A stretch of 64,000 bases of DNA from Xestospongia bergquistia (taxonomy: Eukaryota > Porifera > Demospongiae > Haplosclerida > Petrosiidae): NCBI GenBank assembly GCA_963965975.1, contig OZ014414.1, forward strand, positions 4,873,501 through 4,937,500. Direction: 5' to 3'. The notes beneath the pieces are model-generated. The model was not told where the DNA came from. It made no database searches and was given only the letters and a program-made list of their open reading frames with translations. This document shows positions 1 through 12,350 of the stretch, piece after piece; positions within the stretch are counted from its first letter, which is position 1, and each line of letters starts with the position of its first letter. The position numbers were made by a program, and so were the translations under genes.

Positions 1-500
1 AATTGGATACACCAAAAACAGGATGTAGCTCCTTTATGATAACAAATGTGACTGTTGAAACATGAACATAGTACAAAATTTTCCCAATTTTTGTGGTATC
101 ACTGTCAACATATTCAACAGTATAACTATTTTGGATGCTAACCCTGAAATACTCTGCAGAAAAGAACACATTATTCTCCATCATTATACGGAAGAATTTC
201 ATAACTTCTTGCTTGCTTTTGATGGGTTGCAGACACAAAGCTAGTAATTTAGCATTCAGAAGTGTATAATGAGAAGTTCGTAATATAACATTTGTAACTC
301 CACCAAGAACATAACAGTATTGTTGACCTGGTAGTTGATGACAACCTAATCTGAAAGATTATTGCTTTTACTCATTATAATACATATATCGTACATACCT
401 TTTGTTTCCAGTTAATGTCTCTAACTTTAATTGGACACAGTCTTTAGTATAAATGCTCCATAAAGAAACAGCAGCTGGAATAACTTGAAGCATCATGTGA
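1..500 (-). CDS. 3' part of an unidentified multi-exon protein, cut by the window edge
   Basis: Two exons read leftwards. The first runs 500 to 399, after a plausible acceptor (TTTAG) and before a clean donor (AG|GTATGT). The second starts at 350 after CTTTCAG and stays open to base 1, about 117 codons. The phases fit: the last two bases of exon one plus the first base of exon two make an Arg codon. The protein has short recognisable runs such as SLWSIYTKDCVQLKL, GQQYCYVLGGVTNVIL and NSYTVEYVDSD followed by IGKILYYV. The last pattern (a Tyr/Ser-rich strand, then G-x-I-x-Y-F/Y) resembles C-terminal domains of animal DDE-transposon-like proteins, but I cannot name a family. Continuous readability over about 150 codons plus matching splice phases is the main evidence. 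The N-terminus and C-terminus are both missing here. Confidence 0.55.
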
Positions 501-568
501 CTAAATGCTAGCTAATGTTATAAAATTATGAGATTATACTTTAAGATTGCTGTTACTAACTTGTTCAT

Positions 569-956
569 TCATTTAGCGTGTGTCATGAAAAAGAATTTTA
601 AGATTATTATGTCACGATGATCATGTAACTTGATAAAGTCTATAACATAAGAAGGTAGTCCTTGATAAGGTATGCAGTATTTCACTACAGCATTAACTCC
701 TATATAATAGAGAGATAAAGGATGGTGTAGAGAACATGAAACTTCGTATGATGGAAGCTTTGATTTAATTATGTCACTGAACAATATCAGGCCTTTTTTT
801 TACTTTTAGTTGTCTTTACATGAGCACCATATTCCAATAATATCCTTATAACTTCCTCTATTCTTTCAACTTTGTATGCATTAACTGCCTTTTTAAGAGC
901 AACTTGAAGTAAAGTTCTTCCATCCCATCCAACATCATTTATTACAGCATCACCTC
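569..956 (-). pseudogene. Ankyrin-repeat protein with SOCS/VHL-box-like tail (Fem-1-like), frameshifted
   Basis: An exon opens at 956 after a good acceptor (pyrimidine tract then GATGTAG). It encodes an ankyrin-type segment: GGDAVINDVGWDGRTLLQVA, a helix-like KKAVNAYKVERIEEVIRIL, then LEYGAHV. This frame hits TGA at 787-789, just after a run of eight A residues. One more A would join it to the next open frame, 784-569, which reads PLSLYYIGVNAVVKYCIPYQ and then LPSYVIDFIKLHDH. That tail matches in pattern the SOCS/VHL-box-like C-terminus of Fem-1-type substrate receptors of cullin-2 E3 ligases (LxxLAAxAIxK..IPY....P..L..FIxLH). The 5' exons are absent: the satellite begins about 45 bases upstream. 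It may be a pseudogene, or a real gene with a homopolymer error and a repeat-filled intron. The Fem-1 family assignment is inferred. Confidence 0.5.
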
Positions 957-1000
957 CTACATCAAGGAGAAGACACAGTAGTGAAGGTTATCATTAAATG

Positions 1001-2620
1001 AAATCAGAGTTAGACAAAAATAATTCTGATCCTTCTGGATAATAAAGAAAACTTAAAACAAAATCTTTAGCTAAAGAGATTAACTCAAAAGAATAAGATG
1101 AATTGGTAGATCCACAGCTCTTTATCCACATGGAAAACAATAGTAATACTTGACGTTTGGCATCTGGTACATTGGGTCATCACTACCAGTGATCATTAAA
1201 CTTGTCCATCCTATTAAATAGTTCGTTCAGTAGAAAATTCTACTATTTAATATGTCAACTTACAGTAGTCATCAGTTAATGTAGATTAGATCATAAATAT
1301 ATTAGAGTGACAAAAGTGATTGTACTTATAACATAGTATAAGTATTATGATACAGCTGTCATATTTCCAGCACTAACTAGAACATCAACTAGAGAATAAA
1401 AATGGGCAGTTTCATTTTTTATATATCATTAATTCTATCTTACATAGAGTAGTTATTAGAGAACTTCACTACATCATCTCCAGTCTAATCATATATAGTA
1501 TATCATAGGACTATACTAGATCCAAATCATCACATGTTGATGTAGAATAAATTACTATTATAATAGGAGAGAACAAACAGTAAAAACATTTATTTAATAT
1601 AAGTGTTTATATTAACTTACTAGAAGTAGGACAATCATCTCCAATAGACCAGTCAGTAAACAGACCAATTCTACTATTATCCTAAAAGAAGGTATCACTT
1701 AAATTGTTGAGTTTATAACTCTCAATTAGTTGACGGTCATCTCCAGTAGAAAACAGTCCTACTACAAAATGAAAAATACTTATTATAACAGAGCAATAAT
1801 AATTATTATAAATTGACAAGAGTCTTTCGTATATTAAAATTACTTAGTTGGTAGGGATAAAGAGTTTATAATTATTTCATAGACATCTGCTATAAAACCT
1901 AACTTTCAAACCCTCCAGGCTGATACAAACCATGAAAGAAAAGTTAACCAAAGCCCTGATGCCAATGAACGGGACACAAAAATTCTAGAAGCCATACTGA
2001 AGTAAATTTTTAGATCCCAGTAAAAAATATTGAAGTAAATTTCTAGATGCCAGTAAAAATACTGTAGAATTTTTAGATGCTAGTAAAAAAAACTGAAGTA
2101 AATTTTTACATGCTAGTAATAATGTAATTCTGATCTTTCTGGATAATAACGAAAGCTTAAAATCGTCATGTTGCAACTAGAGAATAAAAATGGGCAGTTT
2201 GATTTTCAATCTTACATTGAGTAGTTATTAGAGAACTTCACTACATCATCTCCAGTCTAGTCATATATAGTATATCATAGGACTATACTAGATCCAGATC
2301 ATCACATGTTGATGTAGAATAAATTACTATTATAATAGAAGAGAACAAATAGTAAAAACATTTATTTAATATAAGTGTTTCTATTAACTTACTAGAAGTA
2401 GGACAATCATCTCCAATAGACCAGTCAGTAAACAGAACAATTCTACTCTATCCTAAAAGAAGGTATCATTTAAATTGTTGAGTTTATAACTCTTAATTAG
2501 TTGATGGTCATCTCCAGTAGAAAACAGTCCTACTATAAAATGAAAAATACTTATTATAACAGAGCAATAATAATTATTATAAATTGACAAGAGTCTGTTG
2601 TATATTAATTCACTTAATAA
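1001..2620. repeat. Satellite-1, run of two short units
   Basis: The left edge of the composite satellite. The marker sequence TAGAAGTAGGACAATCATC occurs near 1621 and 2391, so two short units lie here. A short unit holds, in order, a block reading 'gtcaacttacagtagtcat', the 'catctccagtctagtcata' block, the marker, an AT-rich 'acagagcaataataattat' block and a run of the roughly 33-bp minisatellite built on 'gatgccagtaaa' and 'actgaagtaaattt' (1990-2115). No gene is supported here. Short reading frames are by-products of the repeat. Confidence 0.9.
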
Positions 2621-4720
2621 TTCTAGTGTATAACAGTCCATGTCACTTATTAGGGATAAAGAGAAGAAGAGCCTAGACTTCACAAACACCAGTTAATAAA
2701 ATGTAACCCTTCCAGACCACCACAAACCTAACCTTCAAAACCAAGCCAGATACCAGTAATACAATGACAACGAGATGTCAACATTAATTTACAAAAAATT
2801 ATAAAGGGAGTTAAATAATTCAGGCTTATAAAGCACACATAAGGGATAAATATGCAACACACTCAATGGTTAACAATTACGAAACAGAAGGGGTTAAATT
2901 ATTCAGGATTATAAAGCACACATAAAGGGATAAATCATGAAATGGAGGGTTAAATAATTCAAGATTATACGACACACACAAGGGATTAATACACAACACA
3001 CTCAATGGTCAACAATTAAAAACAGAAGGGGTGAAATTATTCAGGCTGTTATTACGCACACAAGGGGTTAAATAATTCAGGATTACACAACACAAAGGGA
3101 GTTAATATGGCAGACATAAGTTAGAGAACATTATGACACAGTAACAGACACACACAAAGGGATTAAAATAAATATGGAAGGGTCTGACGTCAGGTTTAAT
3201 ATCAAGAAAAAGAGTCACCATTATACATTATAAAGTAACAGACACACACAAATTGATTAAAATAAATATGGAAGGTCTGACGTCAGGTTTAATATCAAGA
3301 GAAAGGGTCACCATTATACAGTAACAGACACACACAAAGGGATTAAAATAAATATGGAAGGTCTGACATCAGGTTTAGTATCAAGAGAAAGGGTCACCGT
3401 TATACATCAATAACACCTAGAAGGTTATACAGGGAGAGTTTGTATATAGATACACAAAAGACAAAGATGAATGAGATGTGAGGTACCACAAGACAAGGAA
3501 TAGGATACAGTATTAGAAAGTATTGACAAAATAACATACAAACAGTTCTTCTATGTCCAAATCCGCCTATTAATACCCCAGACTCATCAACCACCTATAA
3601 TCACATTATCATCTCCATATACACAACCCACAAACTGATCCCTGACCATACTCAACACACAAAGACTGTCAACCTCAAGAACCAAGATAAAGAGCCACAA
3701 CCAGCAATGTTGAATATTTTTCCAGACCCATGAACAATTATTGATGTCCAAACAGTGTTAGTAGTAGTTAAACCAATTAAGTAGACCAAAACAGTTTATA
3801 ATTGTACTATATATAGTGTAACTAACAACCATTATCTCCATCACCATCTCAATCATCACAATCACCATCACCATCACCATCTCCATCATCTCCATCACCA
3901 TCTCAATCATCGTCTCCTTCATCATCTCCACCATCTCAGTACACTCAACTTGAACATCACTACAGAATGAAAAGTTTAACAAAAGGTATATAAAGATCAA
4001 TCTTACATAGAGTGATTATTAGACAACATCACTGCATCACCTCCAGTCCAGTCTAGTCATGCATAGAGTTAATGATATGCCTATATAATACACTAAAGTC
4101 CATCTAAAAATTATTAAAATACATGTTTAGTAAAGAAATGTCCATTATTATTATAACAGATAACTTACATTAGTCATCAGTTAATGTACATAAAATCATT
4201 ACCAGTGACATTAAACTTTCTATCCTATTATAGAACATTGAGGTTTATTTAGTAGACATTGTATTATTTAATAATTCAACTTACAGTACGTATATTAACA
4301 ATTGTTATCAGATCATCTCTTATTACTTTATTGATAGACCTACTAAATGTAACAGAATTTGTTTGTTCTAACATTATTCTTACATTACGACATACAACCA
4401 TTAGAACATATTATCATTACACTACAGAACAAGTATAAAATGAAAAATAGCTATTACAACAGAGCACCAATAACAATTATTACTTGTAATTCTAGTGTAC
4501 AATAAACACTAACTTTCAAACCCTCCACGCTGATACAAACCATGAATGAAAACTTACCAAAAGCCCTGATGACAATGAACAGAACACGAAAAATTCTAGA
4601 TGCCATACTGAAGTAAATTTTTAGATGCCAGTTAAAAATACTGAAGTAAAATTCTACATGCCAGTAAAAATACTGTAGTACATTTTTAGATGCCAGTAAT
4701 AAAGTAATTCTAGTAATAAA
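2620..4720. repeat. Satellite-1 long unit 1 (with CRE-like minisatellite and CATCWC tract)
   Basis: A long-type unit. After the end of a short unit it adds 'ggagttaaataattcagg' direct repeats (2800-3110), then a minisatellite with TGACGTCA at 3185 and 3278 and the TGACATCA variant near 3364. A conserved 250-bp block follows, then the CATCWC low-complexity tract at about 3832-3948, then a diverged copy of the short unit ('gatcaatcttacatagagtg' onwards). The minus strand across 4000-3758 reads a hydrophobic start (MIFIYLLLNFSFCSD) followed by a Met/Glu-rich tail made by the tract. Confidence 0.9.
3170..3415. repeat. 87-bp minisatellite array with CTGACGTCAG palindromes
   Basis: Three units of about 87-93 bp. 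Each has 'ggtctgacgtcaggtttaa', 'gggtcaccattatacag' and 'cagacacacacaaaggg'. The perfect 10-bp palindrome CTGACGTCAG (a full cAMP-response-element core) is present in the first two. The last unit has CTGACATCAG. Equivalent arrays lie at 7005-7150, 12890-13135, 13280-13500, 16190-16340, 19910-20055, 22590-22820, 28070-28220 and 43195-43345. Confidence 0.9.
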
Positions 4721-6470
4721 GTAATTCTCATCTTTCTGGATAATAATGAAAGCTTTAAAAAAATTCTTTGGCTAAAGAGATTAACTCAAAAGATAAGATG
4801 ATTTGGTGGTAGATTTACAGCTCTTTATCCGCATGGAAAACAATAGTAATACTTGACGTTTGGCATCTGGTACATCAGATCATCACTACCAGTGATCATT
4901 AAACCTGTCCATCCTATTAAATACTTCATTCAGTAGAAAATTCTACTATTTAATATGTCAACTTACAGTAGTCATCAGTTAATGTAGATTAGATCATAAA
5001 CCTATTAGAGTGACAAAAGTGATTGTACTTATAACATAGTATAAGTATTATGATAAGCTGTCATATTTCCAGCACTAACTAGAACATCAACTAGAGAATA
5101 AAAATGGGCAGTTTCATTTTTTATACATCATTAATTCTATCTTACATAGAGTAGTTATTAGAGAACTTCACTACATCATCTCCAGTCTAGTCATATATAG
5201 TATATCATAGGACTATACTAGATCTAGATAATCACATGTTGATGTAGAATAAATTACTATTATAATAGAAGAGAACAAATAGTAAAAACATTGATTTAAT
5301 ATAAGTTTTTCTATTAACTTACTAGAAGTAGGACAATCATCTCCAATAGACCAGTCAGTAAACGGACCAATTCTACTCTTATCCTAAAAGAAGGTATCAC
5401 TTAAATTGTTGAGTTTATAACTCTTAATTAGTTGATGGTCATCTCCAGTAGAAAACAGTCCTACTATAAAATGAAAAATACTTATTATAACAGAGCAATA
5501 ATAATTATTATAAATTGACAAGAGTCTGTTGTATATTAAAATTATTAGTTGGTAGGGATAAAGAGAAGAGTTTATATTTCATAGACATCTGCTATAAAAC
5601 CTAACTTTGAAACCCTCCAGGCTGATACAAACCATGAAAAAAAATTTAACAAAAGCCGAAAAATTCTAGATGCCATACTGAAGTAAATTTTTAGATCCCA
5701 GTAAAAAAATACTGAAGTAAATTTCTAGATGCCAGTAAAAAATACTGTAGTAAATTTTTAGATGCTAGTAAAAAAACTGAAGTAAATTTTTAGATGCTAG
5801 TAATAAAGTAATTCTGATCTTTCTGGATAACAACGAAAGCTTAAAACAAATTCTTTAGTAAAAAATTGTACTACTTAATAAGTCAACTTACAGTAGTCAT
5901 AAGTTAATGTAGATTAGATAATAAATATATTAGAGTGACAAAAGGGTCAGTAGTATCGTACTTATAACATAGTATAAGTATTATGATACAGCCGTCATCA
6001 TTCCCAGCACTCAACTAGAACATGTTGCAACTAGAGAATAAAAATGGGCAGTTTGATTTTCAATCTTACATTGAGTAGTTATTAGAGAACTTCACTACAT
6101 CATCTCCAGTCTAGTCATATATAGTATATCATAGGACTATACTAGATCCAGATCATCACATGTTGATGTAGAATAAATTACTATTATAATAGAAGAGAAC
6201 AAATAGTAAAAACATTTATTTAATATAAGTGTTTATATTAACTTACTAGAAGTAGGACAATCATCTCCAATAGACCAGTCAGTAAACAGACCAATTCTAC
6301 TCTATCCTAAAAGAAGGTATCATTTAAATTATTGAGTTTATAACTCTCAGTCTCCAGTAGAAAACAGTCCTACTATAAAATGAAAAATACTTATTATAAC
6401 AGAGCAATAATAATTATTATAAATTGACAAGAGTCTGTTGTATATTAAATTACTTAATAATTCTAGTGTA
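4720..6470. repeat. Satellite-1, run of two short units
   Basis: Short-unit markers are near 5322 and 6246, 924 bp apart. The run has the same block order as in 1001-2620, with the 'gatgccagtaaa' minisatellite at about 5660-5810. There is no supported gene. Confidence 0.9.
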
Positions 6471-8435
6471 TAACAGTCCATGTCACTTATTAGGGATAAA
6501 GAGAAGAAGAGCCTAGACTTCACAAACACCAGTAAAATGTAACCCTTCCAGACCACCACAAACCTAACCTTCAAAACCAAGCAAGATACCAGTAATACAA
6601 TGACAACGACATGTCAACATTAATTTACAAAAAATTATAAAGGGAGTTAAATAATTCAGGCCTATACAGCACACATAAGGGATAAATATGCAACACACTC
6701 AATGGTTAACAATTACGAAACAGAAGGGGTTAAATTATTCAGGATTATAAAGCACACATAATGGGATAAATTATGAAATGGAGGGCTAAATAATTCAAGA
6801 TTATGCGACACACACAAGGGGTTAATACACAACACACTCAATGGTCAACAATTAAAAACAGAAGGGGTTAAATTATTCAGGCTGTTATGACGCACACAAG
6901 GGGTTAAATAATTCAGGATTACACAACACAAAGGGAGTTAATATGGCAGACATAAGTTAGAGAACATTATGACACAGTAACAGACACACACAAAGGGATT
7001 AAAATAAATATGGAAGGCTCTGACGTCAGGTTTAATATCAAGAGAAAGGGTCACCATTATACAGTAACAGACACACACAAAGGGATTAAAATAAATATGG
7101 AAGGTCTGACATCAGGTTTAGTATCAAGAGAAAGGGTCACCGTTATACATCAATAACACCTAGAAGGTTATACAGGGAGAGTTTGTATATAGATACACAA
7201 AAGACAAAGATGAATGAGATGTGAGGTACCACAAGACAAGGAAGAGGATACAGTATTAGAAAGTATTGACAAAATAACATACAAACAGTTCTTCCATGTC
7301 CAAATCCGCCTATTAATACCACAGACTCATCAACCACCTATAATCACATTATCATCTCCATATACACAACCCACAAACCGATCCCTGACCATACTCAACA
7401 CACAAAGACTGTCAACCTCAAGAACCAAGATAAAGAGCCACAACCAGCAATGTTGAATATTTTCCAGACCCATGAACAATTATTGATGTCCACACAGTGT
7501 TAGTAGTAGATAAACCAATTAAGTAGACCAAAACAGTTTATAATTGTACTATATATACTGTAACTAACAACCATTATCTCCATCACCATCTCAATCATCG
7601 TCTCCATCATCGTCTCCTTCATCGTCTCCTTCATCATCTCCACCATCTCAGTTCACTCAACTTGAACATCACTACAGAATGAAAAGTTTAACAAAAGGTA
7701 TATGAAGATCAATCTTACATAGAGTGATTATTAGACAACATCACTGCATCACCTCCAGTCCAGTCTAGTCACGCATAGAGTTAATGATATGCCTATATAA
7801 TACACTAAAGTCCATCTAAAAATTATTAAAATACATGTTTAGTAAAGAAATGTCCATATTATTATAACAGATAACTTACATTAGTCATCAGTTAATGTAC
7901 ATAAAATCATTACCAGTGACATTAACCTTTCTATCCTATTATAGAACATTTGAGGTTCATTTAGTAGACATTGTATTATTTAATAATTCAACTTACAGTA
8001 CGTATATTAACAATTGTTATCAGATCATCTCTTATTACTTTATTGATAGACCTACTAAATGTAACAGAATTTGTTTTGTTCTAACATTGTTCTTACTATA
8101 CAACACACAACCATTAGAACATATATCATTACACTACAGAACAAGTATAAAATGAAAAATAGCTATTACAACAGAGCACCAATAACAATTATTACTTGTA
8201 ATTCTAGTGTACAATAAACACTAACTTTCAAACCCTCCACACTGATACAAACCATGAATGAAAACTTACCAAAAGCCCTGATGACAATGAACAGGACACG
8301 AAAAATTCTAGATGCTATACTGAAGTAAATTTTTAGATGCCAGTTAAAAATACTGAAGTAAAATTCTACATGCCAGTAAAAATACTGTAGTACATTTTTA
8401 GATGCCAGTAATAAAGTAATTCTAGTAACAAAGTA
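6470..8435. repeat. Satellite-1 long unit 2
   Basis: Same order as long unit 1. One intact TGACGTCA at 7021 and one TGACATCA variant near 7109 make a two-unit minisatellite. The CATCWC tract is at about 7570-7660. The conserved block between them again gives a 64-codon frame on the minus strand (7337-7143). Confidence 0.9.
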
Positions 8436-11400
8436 ATTCTCATCTTTCTGGATAATAATGAAAGCTTTAACAAATTCTTTGGCTAAAGAGATTAACTCAA
8501 AGGATAAGATGATTTGGTGGTAGATTTACAGCTCTTTATCCACATGGAAAACAATAGTAATACTTGACATTTGGCATCTGGTACATCAGATCATCACTAC
8601 CAGTGATCATTAAACCTGTCCATCCTATTAAATACTTCATTCAGTAGAAATTCTACTATTTAATATGTCAACTTACAGTAGTCATCAGTTAATGTAGATT
8701 AGATCATAAACCTATTAGAGTGACAAAAGTGATTGTACTTATAACATAGTATAAGTATTATGATACAGCTGTCATATTTCCAGCACTAACTAGAACATCA
8801 ACTAGAGAATAAAAATGGGCAGTTTCATTTTTTATATATCATTAATTCTATCTTACATAGAGTAGTTGTTAGAGAACTTCAAAAAACTTCAAAAAACTGA
8901 AGTAAATTTTTAGATGCTAGTAATAAAGTAATTCTGATCTTTCTGGATAATAACGAAAGCTTAAAACAAATTCTTTAGTAGAAAATTGTACTACTTAATA
9001 AGTCAACTTACAGTAGTCATAAGTTAATGTAGATTAGATCATAAATATATTAGAGTGACAAAAGGGTCAGTAGTATTGTACTTATAAAGTAGTATAAGTA
9101 TTATGATACAGCTATCATCATTCCCAGCACTCACTAGAACATGTTGCAACTAGAGAATAAAAACAACTAAAGAATAAAAATGGGCAGTTTGATTTTCAAT
9201 CTTACATAGAGTAGTTATTAGAGAACTTCACTACATCATCTCCAGTCTAGTCATATATAGTATATCATAGGACTATACTAAATCCAGATCATCACATGTT
9301 GATATAGAATAAATTACTACTATAATAGAAGAGAACAAATAGTAAAAACATTTATTTAATATAAGTGTTTCTATTAACTTACTAGAAGTAGGACAATCAT
9401 CTCCAATAGACCAGTCAGTAAACAGACCAATTCTACTCTTATCCTAAAAGAAGGTATCACTTAAATTGTTGAGTTTATAACTCTTAATTAGTTGATGGTC
9501 ATCTCCAGTAGAAAACAGTCCTACTATAAAATGAAAAATACTTATTATAACAGAGCCATAATAATTATTATAAATTGACAAGAGTCTGTTGTATATTAAA
9601 ATTATTAGTCGATAGGGATAAAGAGAAGAGTTTATATTTCATAGACATCTGCTATAAAACCTAACTTTGAAACCCTCCAGGCTGATACAAACCATGAAAG
9701 AAAACTTAACAAAAGCCGAAAAATTCTAGATCCTATACTGAAGTAAATTTTTAGATCCTAGTAAAAAAATACTGAAGTAAATTTCTAGATGCCAGTAAAA
9801 AATACTGTAGTAAATTTTTAGATGCTAGTAAAAAAACTGAAGTAAATTTTTAGATGCTAGTAATAAAGTAATTCTGATCTTTCTGGATAATAATGAAAGC
9901 TTAAACAAATTCTTTAGTAAAAAATTGTACTACTTAATAAGTCAACTTACAGTAGTCATAAGTTAATGTAGATTAAATCATAAATATATTAGAGTGACAA
10001 AAGGGTCAGTAGTATCGTACTTATAACATAGTATAAGTATTATGATACAGCTGTCATCATTCCCAGCACTCAACTAGAACATGTTGCAACTAGAGAATAA
10101 AAATGGGTAGTTTGATTTTCAATCTTACATTGAGTAGTTATTAGAGAACTTCACTACATCATCTCCAGTCTAGTCATATATAGTATATCATAGGACTATA
10201 CTAGATCCAGATCATCACATGTTGATGTAGAATAAATTACTATTATAATAGAAGAGAACAAATAGTAAAAACATTTATTTAATATAAGTGTTTCTATTAA
10301 CTTACTAGAAGTAGGACAATCATCTCCAATAGACCAGTCAGTAAACAGACCTATTCTACTCTATCCTAAAAGAAGGTATCATTTAAATTGTTGAGTTTAT
10401 AACTCTCAATTAGTTGATGGTCATCTCCAGTAGAAAACAGTCCTACTATAAAATGAAAAATACTTATTATAACAGAGCAATAATAATTATTATAAATTGA
10501 CAAGAGTCTGTTGTATATTAAAATTACTTAGTTCATAGACATCTGCTATAAAACCTAACCTTCAAACCCTCCAGGCTGTTACAAACCACGAATGAGAACT
10601 TACCAAAAGCCCTGATGCCAATGAACAGGACACGAAAAATTCTAGATCCTATACTGAAGTAAATTTTAAGATCCCAGATACTGAAGTAAAATTCTACATG
10701 CCATACTGTAGTAAATATTTAGATGCCAGTAAAAAAACTGATTTTTAGATGCCAGTAATAAAACAATTCCGATCTTTCTGGATAATAACAAAAGCTTTAA
10801 ACAAATTCTTTGGCTAAAAACATTAACTCAAACGATAAGATGAATTGGTAGATTTACGGCTCTTTATCCACATGGAAAACAATAGTAATACTTGACTTTT
10901 GGCATCTGGTACATCAGATCATCACTACCAGTGATCATTAAACCTGACCATCCTATTAAATAGTTCATTCAGTAGAAAATTCTACTATTTAATAAGTCAA
11001 CTTACAGTAGTCATCAGTTAATGTAGATTAGATCATAAAGAGTGACAAAAAGTATTATGATACAGCTGTAATCATTCCCAGCACTCAACTAGAACATGTT
11101 GCAACTAGAGAATAAAAACAACTAGAGAATAAATTACTATCATGTAGAATAAAATACTATTATAATAGGAGAGAACAAACAGTAAAAACATTTATTCAAG
11201 ATAAGTGTTTCTATTAACTTACTAGAAGTAGGACAATCATCTCCAATAGACCAGTCAGTAAACAGACCTATTTTACTCTTATCCTAAAAGAAGGTATCAT
11301 TTAAATTATTGAGTTTATAACTCTCAATTAGTTGATCATCTCCAGTAGAAAACAGTCCTACTACAAAATGAAAAATACTTATTATAACAGAGCAATAATA

Positions 11401-12350
11401 ATTATTATAAATTGACAAGAGTCCTTTGTATATTAAAATTACTTAGTTGGTAGGGATAAAGAGAAGAGTTTATAATTATTTCATAGACATCTGCTATAAA
11501 ACCTAACTTTCAAACCCTCCAGGCTGATACAAACCATGAAAAAAAACTTAACCAAAGCCCTGATGCCAATGAACAGGACACAAAAAATTCTAGATGCCAT
11601 ACTGAAGTAAATCTTTAGATCCCAGTAAAAAACACTGAATTTTTAGATGCTAGTAATAATGTAATTCTGATCTTTCTGGATAATAACGAAAGCTTAAAAC
11701 AAATTCTTTAGTAGAAAAATGTACTACTTAATAAGTCAACTTACAGTAGTCATAAGTTAATGTAGATTAGATCATAAATATATTAGAGTGACAAAAGGGT
11801 CAGTAGTATCGTACTTATAACATAGTATAAGTATTATGATACAGCTATCATCATTCCCAGCACTCAACTAGAACATGTTGCAACTAGAGAATAAAAACAA
11901 CTAAAGAATAAAAATGGGCAGTTTGATTTTCAATCTTACATAGAGTAGTTATTAGAGAACTTCACTACATCATCTCCAGTCTAGTCATATATAGTATATC
12001 ATAGGACTATACTAGATCTAGATCATCACATGTTGATGTAGAATAAATTACTATTATAATAGGAGAGAACAAATAGTAAAAACATTTATTTAATATAAGT
12101 GTTTCTATTAACTTACTAGAAGTAGGACAATCATTTCCAATAGACCAGTCAGTAAACGGACCAATTCTACTCTTATCCTAAAAGAAGGTATCACTTAAAT
12201 TGTTGAGTTTTTAACTCTTAATTAGTTGATGGTCATCTCCAGTAGAAAACAGTCCTACTATAAAATGAAAAATACTTATTATAACAGAGCAATAATAATT
12301 ATTATAAATTGACAAGAGTCTGTTGTATATTAATTCACTTAATAATTCTA
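8435..12350. repeat. Satellite-1, run of four short units
   Basis: Markers are near 9381, 10306, 11222 and 12117, at spacings of about 925, 916 and 895 bp. This is one of the two longest uninterrupted runs of short units (the other is 24150-27700). The unit near 11,100-11,220 carries an internal deletion ('gagtgacaaaaagtattatg' joins two normally separated blocks), and an identical join is seen near 27,320. Confidence 0.9.

Noticed and set aside
62..244. 60-codon plus-strand frame at the left edge
   Set aside because: It lies opposite a much longer open exon on the minus strand with fitting splice phases, so it is a shadow.
3832..3948. CATCAC-rich tract as a His-rich metal-binding protein on the plus strand
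   Set aside because: Plus-strand frames are short and broken between copies, and the tract is a simple low-complexity repeat.
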